The notes beneath the pieces were generated by a model, which ran no database searches, had not been told where the DNA came from, and was given only the letters and a program-made list of their open reading frames with translations. Shown piece by piece: positions 1 to 9,230 of a DNA stretch of 37,686 nt. Source of the DNA: Nonomuraea indica (lineage in GTDB: Bacteria; Actinomycetota; Actinomycetes; Streptosporangiales; Streptosporangiaceae); the NCBI RefSeq assembly GCF_002850745.1, contig NZ_KZ559476.1, positions 1,241 to 38,926 on the forward strand. Direction: 5' to 3'. A program made the position numbers and the translations under genes. Position 1 is the first letter of the stretch; the number at the start of each line of letters is the position of its first letter.

Positions 1-84
1 GGGCAGGTGGCGGCCGGGGGCGGTGAGGGACCGGAGCCGGGACTCGGCTATGGTCCGTTCGGCGGTCGCATCCTGGGTGAGCAC
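1..84 (-). CDS. Possible 5' end of a minus-strand gene (comEA candidate), cut by the window edge
   Basis: A GTG at 84 opens a frame of 28 codons that runs off the window edge (VLTQDATAERTIAESRL and on). A TACCGT hexamer lies shortly upstream of the GTG and could be a -10 box of a leaderless transcript, but no clear ribosome binding site is visible. In many actinobacteria comEA follows the degV-family gene on the same strand. That synteny is the main reason for naming comEA, because 28 residues cannot identify the protein. The frame could also be chance. The stretch from 85 to 183 shows nothing else. Confidence 0.2.
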   Translation of the reverse strand, partial: MLTQDATAERTIAESRLRSLTAPGRHLP

Positions 85-183
85 GCCGGAGACGGTACGG
101 CCCGGCCCGGCCGCCCCGATCGGCCGAGCGGCGTTCTGGGGATGAGCAGCCCGACCCCGTGCTTCCTGTGGACGAAGCCGGGG

Positions 184-999
184 TCAGCCCGGCAGGCACA
201 CGGTCAGTCCCAGCGTTCCCGGGCCCACGTGCACGCCGATGACGGCCCCGACCTCGACCACCCGTAACTCCCCGAGTCGCGGCAGCCGCCCCGAGAGCCG
301 GTCGGCCAGCGCCGCCGCCCGTGACGGCGCCCCGAGATGCTGCACCGCCACCTCCACCGGGCCGTCCGCCCGCTCCGCCGCGCGTACCGCCAGATCCTCC
401 AGGCGGGCGATGGCCCGCGTGGCGGTGCGCACCTTCTCCAGCAGTTCGACGCGCCCGTCGATGACGTGCAGCAGGGGCTTGATGGCCAGCGCCGACCCGA
501 CGAGCGAGGCCGCCGTCCCGACGCGCCCGCTCCGCCGGAGGTGCTCCAGGGAGTCGGCGTAGAAGTACGTACGCGTACGGCCGGCGCACCGGGCCGCCTC
601 CCCCGCCACCTCCTCCAGTCCGGCCCCGCGGGCGGCGGCACGCGCGGCGGCCAGCGCCGGGTAGCCGACCCCGAGGGCGATCGACCCGCTGTCGACCACC
701 TCGACCGGCACGGGCGCCTCCTTGGCCGCCAGCGCGGCCGACTCGTACGTGCCCGAGAGCGACGACGACAGGTGGACGGAGACCACCGCCTCGGCCCCCT
801 CGGCGGCGAGGGCCTCGTAGCACGCGGCGAACCGGGACGGGGCCGGCCGCGAGGTGGTGGCCGAGGAGAGGTCACCGCGGAAGGACCCCTCGTCGTACGG
901 CACGCCACGGGAGATCACCTGGACGGGCACCACCGAGACGCCCGGTGTCGGCGGCAGGCAGGCGGTGGAGTCGGTGACGACGGCGACCGGTCGGGGCAT
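184..999 (-). CDS. DegV family fatty-acid-binding protein
   Basis: This 271-residue protein matches the DegV family in length and motifs. It has an N-terminal VVTDSTACLP (residues 7-16), TSRPAPS (49-55), the HLSSSLSGTY fatty-acid-contact loop (76-85), DSLEHLRRSGRV (149-160) followed by AIKPLL, and a closing GVHVGPGTLG segment. DegV proteins (FakB in firmicutes) bind a fatty acid and present it to a FakA-type kinase. Whether this copy works with a kinase cannot be told, since no FakA gene is in the window. It starts 13 nt after the hutI stop on the same strand, so the two are probably cotranscribed, although no functional link is obvious. The upstream Shine-Dalgarno (CGGGAC) is weak, which fits translation coupled to hutI. 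Confidence 0.9.
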   Translation of the reverse strand: MPRPVAVVTDSTACLPPTPGVSVVPVQVISRGVPYDEGSFRGDLSSATTSRPAPSRFAACYEALAAEGAEAVVSVHLSSSLSGTYESAALAAKEAPVPVEVVDSGSIALGVGYPALAAARAAARGAGLEEVAGEAARCAGRTRTYFYADSLEHLRRSGRVGTAASLVGSALAIKPLLHVIDGRVELLEKVRTATRAIARLEDLAVRAAERADGPVEVAVQHLGAPSRAAALADRLSGRLPRLGELRVVEVGAVIGVHVGPGTLGLTVCLPG

Positions 1000-1012
1000 G
1001 TCCCGAGACTAG

Positions 1013-2221
1013 CTACTGGACGGGGGTGCCACCCCGCCACACCCGCCGCGGCTTCAGGCCGAACGACCAGGCGAAGGCACCCTCGTGGTCGGCGTCCCAC
1101 TGCACGATGTCGGCGAGGCGGCCGGGAGCGAGGACGCCGCGGTCGGGGGCACCGAGGACGGTGGCGCCGCCCAGGGTGGCGGCCCGCAGCGCGTCGTTGA
1201 CACTCATCCCGAACGCCGACACGGCCATCGCGATGACCAGCGACATCGAGGTGATGCCGCAGTAGCCGGGGTTGTGGTCGCTGCCCAGCGCGATCTGCAC
1301 CCCATGCTTGATCATCTGGCGGACGGGCGGCAGCTTGCCGCGCTGCAGCGCGGTCGCGGGGCAGACGACGGCGGGCACGCCGTAGCGGGACATGATCGCG
1401 ATGTCCTCGTCAGACATGTTGTGCAGCCCGTCGGCGGAGGCGCAGCCCAGCTCGGCGGCGAGCTGGACGGCGCCGCGCCGGCTGAACAGCCCGGCGTGGA
1501 TGCGCGGCAGCAGGCCGACGTTGCGGCCCGAGGCGAGCACCCAGCGGGACTCCTCGGTGGTGAAGTGGCCGTCGTCGCAGTAGACGTCGACGCTGTCGGC
1601 GCCGGCCGCCGCGGCGTCGGCGCACCAGGCGCCCACGGCCTCGACGTATTCGCGCTGGCGGCCGAAGTATTCGGGCGGTACGACGTGCGCGGCGAGGAAC
1701 GTGACGTGCACCCGCGGCATCATCGGCTCCTTCTCCAGCTCGCGCAGGAGCCGCACGTCGGCGAGCTCGCCGTCACGGGTGAGGTGGTAGCCGGTCTTGG
1801 CCTCGACGGTCGTGGTGCCGTTGAGCAGCCAGCCGCGCAGGCGCTCGCGCACGCCGTTGCACAGGGTCCACGGGTCGGTGCCGCGGGTCACGGTGACGGT
1901 GGAACCGACGCCGCCGCCGGCCGCGGTGATGGAGGCGGCGCTGGAGCCGCCGGTGCGGATGGCCAGCTCGGCGTAGCGGTTGCCGGCGTAGACCGGATGC
2001 GTGTGGGCGTCGATGAGGCCGGGCGTGACGAGCGCGCCGCCCAGGTTTTCGACGTGGTCGACGTCGACGATGTCGTCGACGACGCCCGGCACGCTCTGCG
2101 GCAGGTCGGGAGCCCGGCCGACCCAGGCGATGCGGTCGTTGTGCACGAGGAGGGCCGCGTTGCTGAGGACTTCGTTGCCGGTCCAGAGGCGGCCGATGTT
2201 GGTCAGCAGCCGAACGGTCAC
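1013..2221 (-). CDS. hutI: Imidazolonepropionase (histidine degradation)
   Basis: This 402-residue amidohydrolase hydrolyses 4-imidazolone-5-propanoate to N-formimino-L-glutamate, the third step of histidine breakdown, in the cytosol. Metal-binding and catalytic residues of the family are present: DAHTHP (H73 and H75), AAHVVPPEY (H179), RIHAGL (H242) and GSDHNPG (D315). The length is normal for HutI. The start is GTG at 2221. Its GTGA overlaps the TGA of a 28-codon leader ORF (2218-2304), so translation is probably coupled to that leader. The region upstream of the GTG has only a loose GGGGTGGTG purine run. No other hut gene lies in the window; hutF or hutU would be elsewhere. degV follows after 13 nt. 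Confidence 0.93.
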   Translation of the reverse strand: MTVRLLTNIGRLWTGNEVLSNAALLVHNDRIAWVGRAPDLPQSVPGVVDDIVDVDHVENLGGALVTPGLIDAHTHPVYAGNRYAELAIRTGGSSAASITAAGGGVGSTVTVTRGTDPWTLCNGVRERLRGWLLNGTTTVEAKTGYHLTRDGELADVRLLRELEKEPMMPRVHVTFLAAHVVPPEYFGRQREYVEAVGAWCADAAAAGADSVDVYCDDGHFTTEESRWVLASGRNVGLLPRIHAGLFSRRGAVQLAAELGCASADGLHNMSDEDIAIMSRYGVPAVVCPATALQRGKLPPVRQMIKHGVQIALGSDHNPGYCGITSMSLVIAMAVSAFGMSVNDALRAATLGGATVLGAPDRGVLAPGRLADIVQWDADHEGAFAWSFGLKPRRVWRGGTPVQ

Positions 2222-2304
2222 CGCATCACCACCCCGCAGGAGCGTGGCACCCGGCCCGCAACTCGGGCCGTGCCCGCTGAGTCGGCTCCGGGTCGGGACG
2301 ACAT
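2218..2304 (-). CDS. Small leader ORF (28 codons) coupled to hutI
   Basis: An ATG at 2304 follows a good ribosome binding site (AGGAG, about 7 nt upstream). It opens a frame of 28 codons beginning MSSRPGADSAG and ending VVMR, with its TGA overlapping the GTG start of hutI. The hutI start has no convincing binding site of its own, whereas this ORF does, so ribosomes probably load here and reinitiate at hutI. The peptide has no recognisable domain and no run of histidine codons that would suggest classical histidine attenuation. It could simply be the real translation entry point of the operon. Confidence 0.5.
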   Translation of the reverse strand: MSSRPGADSAGTARVAGRVPRSCGVVMR

Positions 2305-2533
2305 GGGGGGTCTCCTGCTCTCATCCGCGTAAGACTGTGCGGTGACCGTATCGCTGGACTCATGATCCGCGCGATTTCAGTTCAGTTACGTTATTTCACA
2401 GGCTGGCTCGGTGTACAGGGTTATTCGGAAGAAAGCCCACTCTTCCCAACCGCCCCCCGGCTCCAACCTTGCGCTTCGGCCCCCGCTGTCGATCCCGCTC
2501 GCAGCAGCCATCTTCTGAAACCCGCGACAATAG

Positions 2534-2562
2534 AGTATGTAAGGTTCGGCATATCCTAGCAA
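2534..2562 (-). promoter_or_regulatory. Candidate promoter for hutI-degV
   Basis: On the minus strand TTGCTA (2562-2557) and CATACT (2539-2534) are separated by 17 bp, a fair match to a housekeeping sigma promoter. It would give a leader of roughly 220 nt before the small ORF upstream of hutI. The rest of the 2305-2530 stretch is unusually AT-rich for this genome and contains AACTG direct repeats (about 2380-2395), but no structured RNA that I recognise. Confidence 0.35.
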
Positions 2563-2563
2563 T

Positions 2564-2609
2564 CCCGCGGTTGCGGGACCACTGTCGGCTTTGGGCAGCT
2601 CTGTGGTCC
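2564..2609 (-). terminator. Hairpin pair downstream of hflX, probable terminator
   Basis: Two inverted repeats lie 30-75 nt past the hflX stop: GGACCAC (2576-2582) with GTGGTCC (2603-2609), and CCCGC (2564-2568) with GCGGG (2573-2577). The two hairpins share two bases, so they may compete. There is no U-tract, as is usual for actinobacterial intrinsic terminators. Confidence 0.45.
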
Positions 2610-2638
2610 TTGAGGGTCAGAGCCGCCCAGCCATCACG

Positions 2639-4060
2639 TCAAGACACCCGTTCGACGGGCTTGCCGACCCGCTCCAGCTCGTGGAAGAGGCTGGGCAGCA
2701 CGCGGGCGTGCAGCACGGTGCCGTCCTCGACGTGGTCCACCGAGAGCACCTCGCCCTCCTTGTGGGCCCGGGAGATCAAATCTCCTCTGTCGTACGGCAC
2801 GAGCAGCGTGACCTCGTGGTCGAGCCTGGGCAGCCGGCGTTCGATGAGCGCCATGAGCTCGCCGATGCCGGCCCCGGTGCGGGCCGAGACCACGATGCTG
2901 TCGCGCTCGGCGCGCGCGATGCGGTCGAGCACGTCCTGGTCGGCCGCGTCGGCCTTGTTGATCACCACGATCTCGGGCACGTCCATCGCGCCCTCGATGT
3001 CGGCGAACACCTCGCGGACGGCGGCCAGCTGCCCCTCGGGATCGGGGTGCGAGCCGTCGACCACGTGCAGGATCAGGTCAGCGTCGGCGACCTCCTCCAG
3101 CGTGGAGCGGAACGCCTCGACGAGCTGGTGCGGCAGGTGGCGGACGAACCCGACGGTGTCGGCGATCGTGAACAGCCTGCCCTCGGGCGTGCGCGCCTTG
3201 CGCACCGTCGGGTCGAGGGTGGCGAACAGCGCGTCCTCGACCAGCACGCCCGCGCCGGTGACGCGGTTGAGCAGCGAGGACTTGCCGGCGTTGGTGTAGC
3301 CGGCGATGGCGACGGCCGGGACCTCGCGCTGCGAGCGCCGCTGGCGCATGGTCTCACGCGAGGTGGACATGCCGCTGATCTGGCGACGCAGCTTGGCCAT
3401 CCGCTCGCGGATGCGGCGGCGGTCCAGCTCGATCTTGGTCTCGCCAGGGCCGCGGCCGCCGATGCCGACGCCGCCGGCGGCGCGACCGCCGACCTGCCGG
3501 GACAGGTTGCCGCCCCAGCCGCGCAGGCGCGGCAGGAGGTACTGGAGCTGGGCCAGCTCGACCTGGGCCTTGCCCTCGCGGCTCTTGGCGTGCTGGGCGA
3601 AGATGTCGAGGATGAGCGCGGTGCGGTCGATGACCTTCACCTTGACCGTGTCCTCGAGCTGGCGGAGCTGGCCGGGGGTCAGCTCGCCGTCGCAGATCAC
3701 GGTGTCGGCGCCGGTCGACTCGACCACGTCGCGCAGCTCGAGCGCCTTGCCCGAGCCGATGTAGGTGGCGGGGTCTGGCTTCTGGCGGCGCTGGATCAGG
3801 CCCTCCAGGACCTCGGAGCCGGCGGTCTCGGCCAGGAGCTTCAGCTCGAGGAGCGAGTTTTCGGCGTCGACGGCCGTCCCGGAGGTCCAGATGCCCACCA
3901 GAACGACCCGCTCGAGCCGCAGCTGCCGGTATTCGACCTCGGAGACGTCCTGGAGCTCGGTGGACAGGCCCGCCACGCGGCGGAGCGCCTGGCGCTCCTC
4001 AAGATCCATATCGCCGGTCTCGAACTCGTCGAGCGCGGAGTATTCGTGCATTCGTGTCAT
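2639..4060 (-). CDS. hflX: GTPase HflX
   Basis: This 473-residue protein is a TRAFAC GTPase of the HflX type, which binds the 50S subunit and splits or rescues stalled ribosomes under stress. The N-terminal HflX domain covers roughly residues 45-180. It is followed by the glycine-rich linker GIGGRGPGETKIELDRR (199-215) and a coiled segment rich in arginine. The G domain has G1 GYTNAGKS (254-261), G3 DTVG (301-304), G4 NKAD (369-371 region) and a SARTGAG G5. The minus-strand TATAAG at 4068-4063 resembles a -10 box. It would place the transcript start at about 4056, close to the in-frame ATG at 4051, so a leaderless start at that codon is possible. Confidence 0.95.
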   Translation of the reverse strand: MTRMHEYSALDEFETGDMDLEERQALRRVAGLSTELQDVSEVEYRQLRLERVVLVGIWTSGTAVDAENSLLELKLLAETAGSEVLEGLIQRRQKPDPATYIGSGKALELRDVVESTGADTVICDGELTPGQLRQLEDTVKVKVIDRTALILDIFAQHAKSREGKAQVELAQLQYLLPRLRGWGGNLSRQVGGRAAGGVGIGGRGPGETKIELDRRRIRERMAKLRRQISGMSTSRETMRQRRSQREVPAVAIAGYTNAGKSSLLNRVTGAGVLVEDALFATLDPTVRKARTPEGRLFTIADTVGFVRHLPHQLVEAFRSTLEEVADADLILHVVDGSHPDPEGQLAAVREVFADIEGAMDVPEIVVINKADAADQDVLDRIARAERDSIVVSARTGAGIGELMALIERRLPRLDHEVTLLVPYDRGDLISRAHKEGEVLSVDHVEDGTVLHARVLPSLFHELERVGKPVERVS

Positions 4061-4135
4061 CTCTTATAGGGAACGTCCGGACACCGTGGTGTCTTCCCCC
4101 GATGGTGGCACGACATCCACGGCATGGGCATCTGG

Positions 4136-4825
4136 TTATCCCGGCAGCACGTTCACGTCGCCGGAGCCGGACGTGATCGTCATCTTGTGCGGCGCGGCGC
4201 CGTCCCGCCTGACCGAGATGGTCTCGTCGCCCGACCCCATGTCGGTGCGCACGGCGTAGGCATCGTCGGGGACGCGCAGCACGATGTCGCCGGAGCCGGC
4301 CTGGAGCCGGGCCTCGTCGGGCGCGGCGGCGTACGCCAGGTCGAGGTTGCCCGAGCCGAGCTCGGCGGTCAGCCGCTTGCCCGTCAGCCCGGCGCCGGTC
4401 ACGTCGCCGGAGCCGAGGACGAGCTTGACGGGCCCGGTCAGCGACCGCAGCGCGACGTCGCCCGAACCGCTGTCGACGTCCACCGTCAAGCCTTTGGGCA
4501 CCTGGACCTTGTAGTCGACGCTGCAGCTCGACGAGTCGGAGCACGTGTAGCTCAGCCGCAGGGTGCCGCCGCCCTCGACGACGTGCTCGGCCTCGGGCTT
4601 GGTCCTTCTCCAGTGGAGCGTCTCGACGACGCGGACGGCGGTCCCGTCGTACTCGGTGATCACGGCGTCGCCCGAGCCGGGCTCGACGCGCAACGCGGCC
4701 ACCTTGTCGGTGACCTCGTAGGTCGCGGTGTCCTGGTTGGTGGGGCCGACCAGGCTCGACAATCCGCAGCCCGTCAGCAGCGCAGCCGACGCCAGGAGAC
4801 CGCCCGCGATCACGATTCTGTTCAT
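4136..4825 (-). CDS. DUF4097-like secreted lipoprotein with GSGDV repeats
   Basis: Starting at the ATG at 4825 this is a 229-residue protein. The longer frame from 4882 adds 19 unconvincing residues. The signal peptide MNRIVIAGGLLASAALLTGC has a lipobox ending at C20, so the mature protein is probably lipid-anchored on the outside of the membrane. The body contains at least six short beta-repeat units with a GSGD/N core (for example VEPGSGDAV, VDSGSGDV, VLGSGDVTG, LGSGNLD), the hallmark of DUF4097/adhesin-like right-handed beta-helices. Two cysteines in YTCSDSSSCSV may form a disulfide. The function of such lipoproteins is not established. It ends about 75 nt before hflX on the same strand; the arms GACACC/GGTGTC at 4080-4093 lie between them. 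Confidence 0.8.
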   Translation of the reverse strand: MNRIVIAGGLLASAALLTGCGLSSLVGPTNQDTATYEVTDKVAALRVEPGSGDAVITEYDGTAVRVVETLHWRRTKPEAEHVVEGGGTLRLSYTCSDSSSCSVDYKVQVPKGLTVDVDSGSGDVALRSLTGPVKLVLGSGDVTGAGLTGKRLTAELGSGNLDLAYAAAPDEARLQAGSGDIVLRVPDDAYAVRTDMGSGDETISVRRDGAAPHKMTITSGSGDVNVLPG

Positions 4826-4899
4826 ACGTCGATCTTCCCGGCGGATCATCCGAAACGCATCCGGGATACCCCCGAGGAGCACTTCAGGGTCCCCCTCCT

Positions 4900-4970
4900 T
4901 TGACCGTGGACGACCCCATGAAGTAGCTTCACTTCCATAATCCAGAAGGCATTTTCCACATGACGGAAAA
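4900..4970 (+). promoter_or_regulatory. Promoter/operator region of the malate synthase-glycolate oxidase operon
   Basis: TTGACC at 4900-4905 could be a -35 box with a weak TAGCTT (4924-4929) at 18-bp spacing. Two inverted repeats follow: TGAAG-TAG-CTTCA (4919-4931), which overlaps the putative -10, and TTTTCC-N7-GGAAAA (4952-4970). IclR-type regulators bind short palindromes at such positions, and the operon's last gene encodes one. The link is inferred from position only. Confidence 0.4.
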
Positions 4971-4983
4971 AGGAGCGCGCGAC

Positions 4984-6561
<1,578 letters not shown>

Positions 6562-6581
6562 GAGGAGAGGAGAGGAGCCGG

Positions 6582-8054
6582 ATGACCCCGAGCACGCCCC
6601 CCGTGACCGGGCCCGCGATCGGCCCGCTGACGGCCGGCCTGGTCGCGGCGCTGCCCGCCGGCGCGGTGATCACCGACCCGGTACGACTGCGCACCTACGA
6701 GTGCGACGGCCTGACCCACCACCGCGCCACCCCGGCCGTGGCCGTGCTGCCCGAGACGGCCGAGCAGGTGGCGAGGGTGGTGCGGCTGTGCAACGAGGCC
6801 GGGGTGCCGTTCGTGGCCCGCGGCTCCGGCACCGGGCTGTCCGGCGGCGCGCTGCCGCGCGAGGACGGCGTGCTCATCGTCACCTCCAGGATGCGCCGCA
6901 TCCTGGAGATCGACCTGCCCGCCCGCCGGGCCGTGGTCGAGCCGGGCGTCACCAACCTCGCCATCACCGAGGCCGTGCGCGAGCAGGGCCGCTACTACGC
7001 GCCCGACCCGTCGAGCCAGCAGGTCTGCTCGATCGGCGGCAACGTGGCGGAGAACTCCGGCGGCGCGCACTGCCTCAAGTACGGTTTCACGGTCAATCAC
7101 GTCGAGGCCTGCGAGATCGTCACCCCCGACGGCGACCTGGTCACGCTCGACCGCATGGACCCCGGCTACGACCTGCTCGGCGCGTTCGTCGGCTCGGAGG
7201 GCACGCTCGGCATCGCCACCAAGATCACGGTACGGCTGAGCCGCGTCCCCGAGGCGGTCACCACGGTGCTGGCCGCGTTCGAGAGCATCGAGCAGGGCGG
7301 CCGGGCCGTTTCGGCGATCATCGGGGCGGGCATCGTGCCGGCCGCGATCGAGATGATGGACGCCCTGTCGATCGAGGCGGCCGAGGCGGCGGTGGCCTGC
7401 CGCTACCCCGCGGGCGCGGGCGCGGTGCTGATCGTCGAGCTCGACGGGCCGGCCGCGGAGGTGGAGCGGCAGTTCGAGCGGCTGCGGGAGATCTGCTCGG
7501 AGGCGTTCGAGCTGCGGGTGGCCGCCGACCCGGCCGAGCGGGCCGCGATCTGGAAGGGCCGCAAGTCGGCGTTCGCCGCCGTCGGCCGCATCAGCCCCGC
7601 CTACATCGTGCAGGACGGCGTCGTCCCGCGCACCTCGCTGCCCCGGGTGCTGGCGGCCATCGACCGGCTGTCGGCCGAGCACCGCATCAGGGTGGCCAAC
7701 GTCTTCCACGCCGGCGACGGCAACCTGCACCCGCTCGTCCTGTTCGACGACGCCGAGCCGGGCGCGGGCGAGCGGGCCGAGGTGGTCTCGGGCGCGATCC
7801 TCGACCTGTGCGTCGAGCACGGCGGGTCGATCACCGGCGAGCACGGCGTGGGCGTGGACAAGGCCCGCTACATGCCGAAGATGTTCTCCGCCGCCGACCT
7901 CGACACGATGCAGCTCGTCCGGTGCGCGTTCGACCCTCGGGGCCTGTCCAACCCGGGCAAGGTGTTCCCCACGCCGCGGCTGTGCGGCGAGGTGCCGGGC
8001 GTGCGCAGGGGCGTGCACCCGCTGGTGGAGTCGGGCCGGGCGGAGCAGTTCTGA
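6582..8054 (+). CDS. glcD: Glycolate oxidase FAD subunit GlcD
   Basis: This 490-residue FAD-linked oxidase is the flavin subunit of the membrane-associated glycolate oxidase, which oxidises glycolate to glyoxylate. The N-terminal PCMH FAD-binding domain has RGSGTGLSGGALP and later EGTLGIATKITVRLSRVP. The C-terminal FAD-oxidase domain contains HAGDGNLHPLV and GGSITGEHGVG. The start at 6582 has a purine-rich binding site (AGGAGAGGAGAGGAG) 20 nt after the aceB stop. Its TGA shares a base with the ATG of glcE. A D-lactate dehydrogenase of the same family is a possible alternative, but the adjacent glcE and glcF favour glycolate. Confidence 0.9.
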   Translation: MTPSTPPVTGPAIGPLTAGLVAALPAGAVITDPVRLRTYECDGLTHHRATPAVAVLPETAEQVARVVRLCNEAGVPFVARGSGTGLSGGALPREDGVLIVTSRMRRILEIDLPARRAVVEPGVTNLAITEAVREQGRYYAPDPSSQQVCSIGGNVAENSGGAHCLKYGFTVNHVEACEIVTPDGDLVTLDRMDPGYDLLGAFVGSEGTLGIATKITVRLSRVPEAVTTVLAAFESIEQGGRAVSAIIGAGIVPAAIEMMDALSIEAAEAAVACRYPAGAGAVLIVELDGPAAEVERQFERLREICSEAFELRVAADPAERAAIWKGRKSAFAAVGRISPAYIVQDGVVPRTSLPRVLAAIDRLSAEHRIRVANVFHAGDGNLHPLVLFDDAEPGAGERAEVVSGAILDLCVEHGGSITGEHGVGVDKARYMPKMFSAADLDTMQLVRCAFDPRGLSNPGKVFPTPRLCGEVPGVRRGVHPLVESGRAEQF

Positions 8055-9229
8055 TGCCGCGTGACCTGCTGGAGAAGACCGGCGTGACCGTCAGGGACGC
8101 CGGCCGCGAGGACGTCGTGGCCGGGGTGCGCCCGCGCTGGGTGGTGCTGCCCGAGACCGTGGACGAGGTGGCGGCCGTGCTGCGGGTCTGCGCCGGGCAG
8201 GACCTCGCCGTCACCCCTGTCGGCGGCGGCACCAAGCTCCACTGGGGCGCCCCGCCCGAGCGCTGCGACGTGCTGCTCGACCTGTGCTGCCTGAACGCGA
8301 TGATCGAGCACGCGGCGGGTGACCTGGTGGTCCGGACGCAGGCCGGGGTGACGATGGGCGTGCTCGCCGAGGCGCTCGGCCGGCAGGGGCAGGAGCTGGC
8401 GCTGGACACGCAGCCGGACGCCACGGTGGGCGGCACGCTGGCCACCGCCGTGTCCGGGCCGCGCGCCTTCCGCCACGGCGCGCCGCGCGACCTGCTCATC
8501 GGCGTCACGGTGGTGCTGGCCGACGGCACCGTCGCCCGCTCGGGCGGCAAGGTGGTCAAGAACGTGGCGGGCTACGACCTGGGCAAGCTCTTCACCGGCT
8601 CGTACGGCACGCTGGGCGTGATCGCCGAGGCGACGTTCCGCCTGCACCCGCTGCCGGCCGACCGGCGCTGGCTGGTCGCGGAGCTGCCGCCGGCCCAGGT
8701 GCGGGCGGCCGCCGAGGCGCTGGCCGTCGCGCAGGCGGAGCCGAGCGCGGTCGAGATCGACTGGCCCGGCACCGGCGGGCCGGTGACGCTGGCCGCGCTG
8801 GTCGAGGGCACGGCGGCCGAGCAGCGGGCGCACGCGCTGGCCGCGCTGACCGGAGGCGAGGTGACGGCGCGGCCGCCGCAGTGGTGGGGTGTCCTGCCCG
8901 ACTCCGAGACGCTGGTGGAGACCCGGTTCGCGCCTCCGGCGCTGGACGGGGTGCTGGACGCGGCCCGCGAGCACGGCCTGCGGCTGCGCGGCTCGGCGGC
9001 GTCCGGCCGGCTGCACCTGGCTCCCGCGGGCGAGGTCACCGCCGGACGCGTCGCGGACGCCGTGGCCGGGCTGCGGGAGCGGGCGCACGCCGCGATCGTG
9101 CTCGCCACGCCGTACGAAGGCGTCGAGCGGTGGGGCCGCACCGGCGCGCTGCCGCTCATGCGGCGGGTCAAGGCGCGGTTCGACCCGGGGCGCGTGTTGT
9201 CCCCCGGCCGGTTCGTGGGAGGGATCTGA
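8054..9229 (+). CDS. glcE: Glycolate oxidase FAD-binding subunit GlcE
   Basis: This 391-residue protein begins MPRDLLEKTGVTV at the ATG that overlaps the glcD stop (TGATG). It contains one PCMH-type FAD domain: VVLPETVDEVAAVL, GGGTKLHWGAPP (about residues 58-69), GGTLATAVSGPRAFRHGAPRD and KNVAGYDLGKLFTGSYGTLG. It lacks the full C-terminal oxidase domain of GlcD, as expected for GlcE, and ends with a short VKARFDPGRVLSPGRF motif. The same frame stays open far upstream inside glcD, but that part is arginine-rich shadow. GlcE forms the oxidase with GlcD and the iron-sulfur subunit GlcF. Confidence 0.9.
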   Translation: MPRDLLEKTGVTVRDAGREDVVAGVRPRWVVLPETVDEVAAVLRVCAGQDLAVTPVGGGTKLHWGAPPERCDVLLDLCCLNAMIEHAAGDLVVRTQAGVTMGVLAEALGRQGQELALDTQPDATVGGTLATAVSGPRAFRHGAPRDLLIGVTVVLADGTVARSGGKVVKNVAGYDLGKLFTGSYGTLGVIAEATFRLHPLPADRRWLVAELPPAQVRAAAEALAVAQAEPSAVEIDWPGTGGPVTLAALVEGTAAEQRAHALAALTGGEVTARPPQWWGVLPDSETLVETRFAPPALDGVLDAAREHGLRLRGSAASGRLHLAPAGEVTAGRVADAVAGLRERAHAAIVLATPYEGVERWGRTGALPLMRRVKARFDPGRVLSPGRFVGGI

Positions 9230-9230
9230 G

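Noticed and set aside
2305..2533. Riboswitch in the hutI leader
   Set aside because: The stretch is AT-rich with short repeats, but I see no conserved riboswitch core or clear multi-stem structure.
2591..4069. Plus-strand open frame antisense to hflX
   Set aside because: HflX motifs on the minus strand are unambiguous; the antisense frame is a by-product of high GC.
4080..4093. LexA-type operator at hflX
   Set aside because: GACACC-GT-GGTGTC is symmetrical but does not match the actinobacterial SOS box; it may be a small hairpin after the lipoprotein gene.
8889..9230. Longer start for glcF
   Set aside because: The extra codons overlap glcE in another frame and are low-complexity; the GTG at 9231 has a strong site and gives the normal length.
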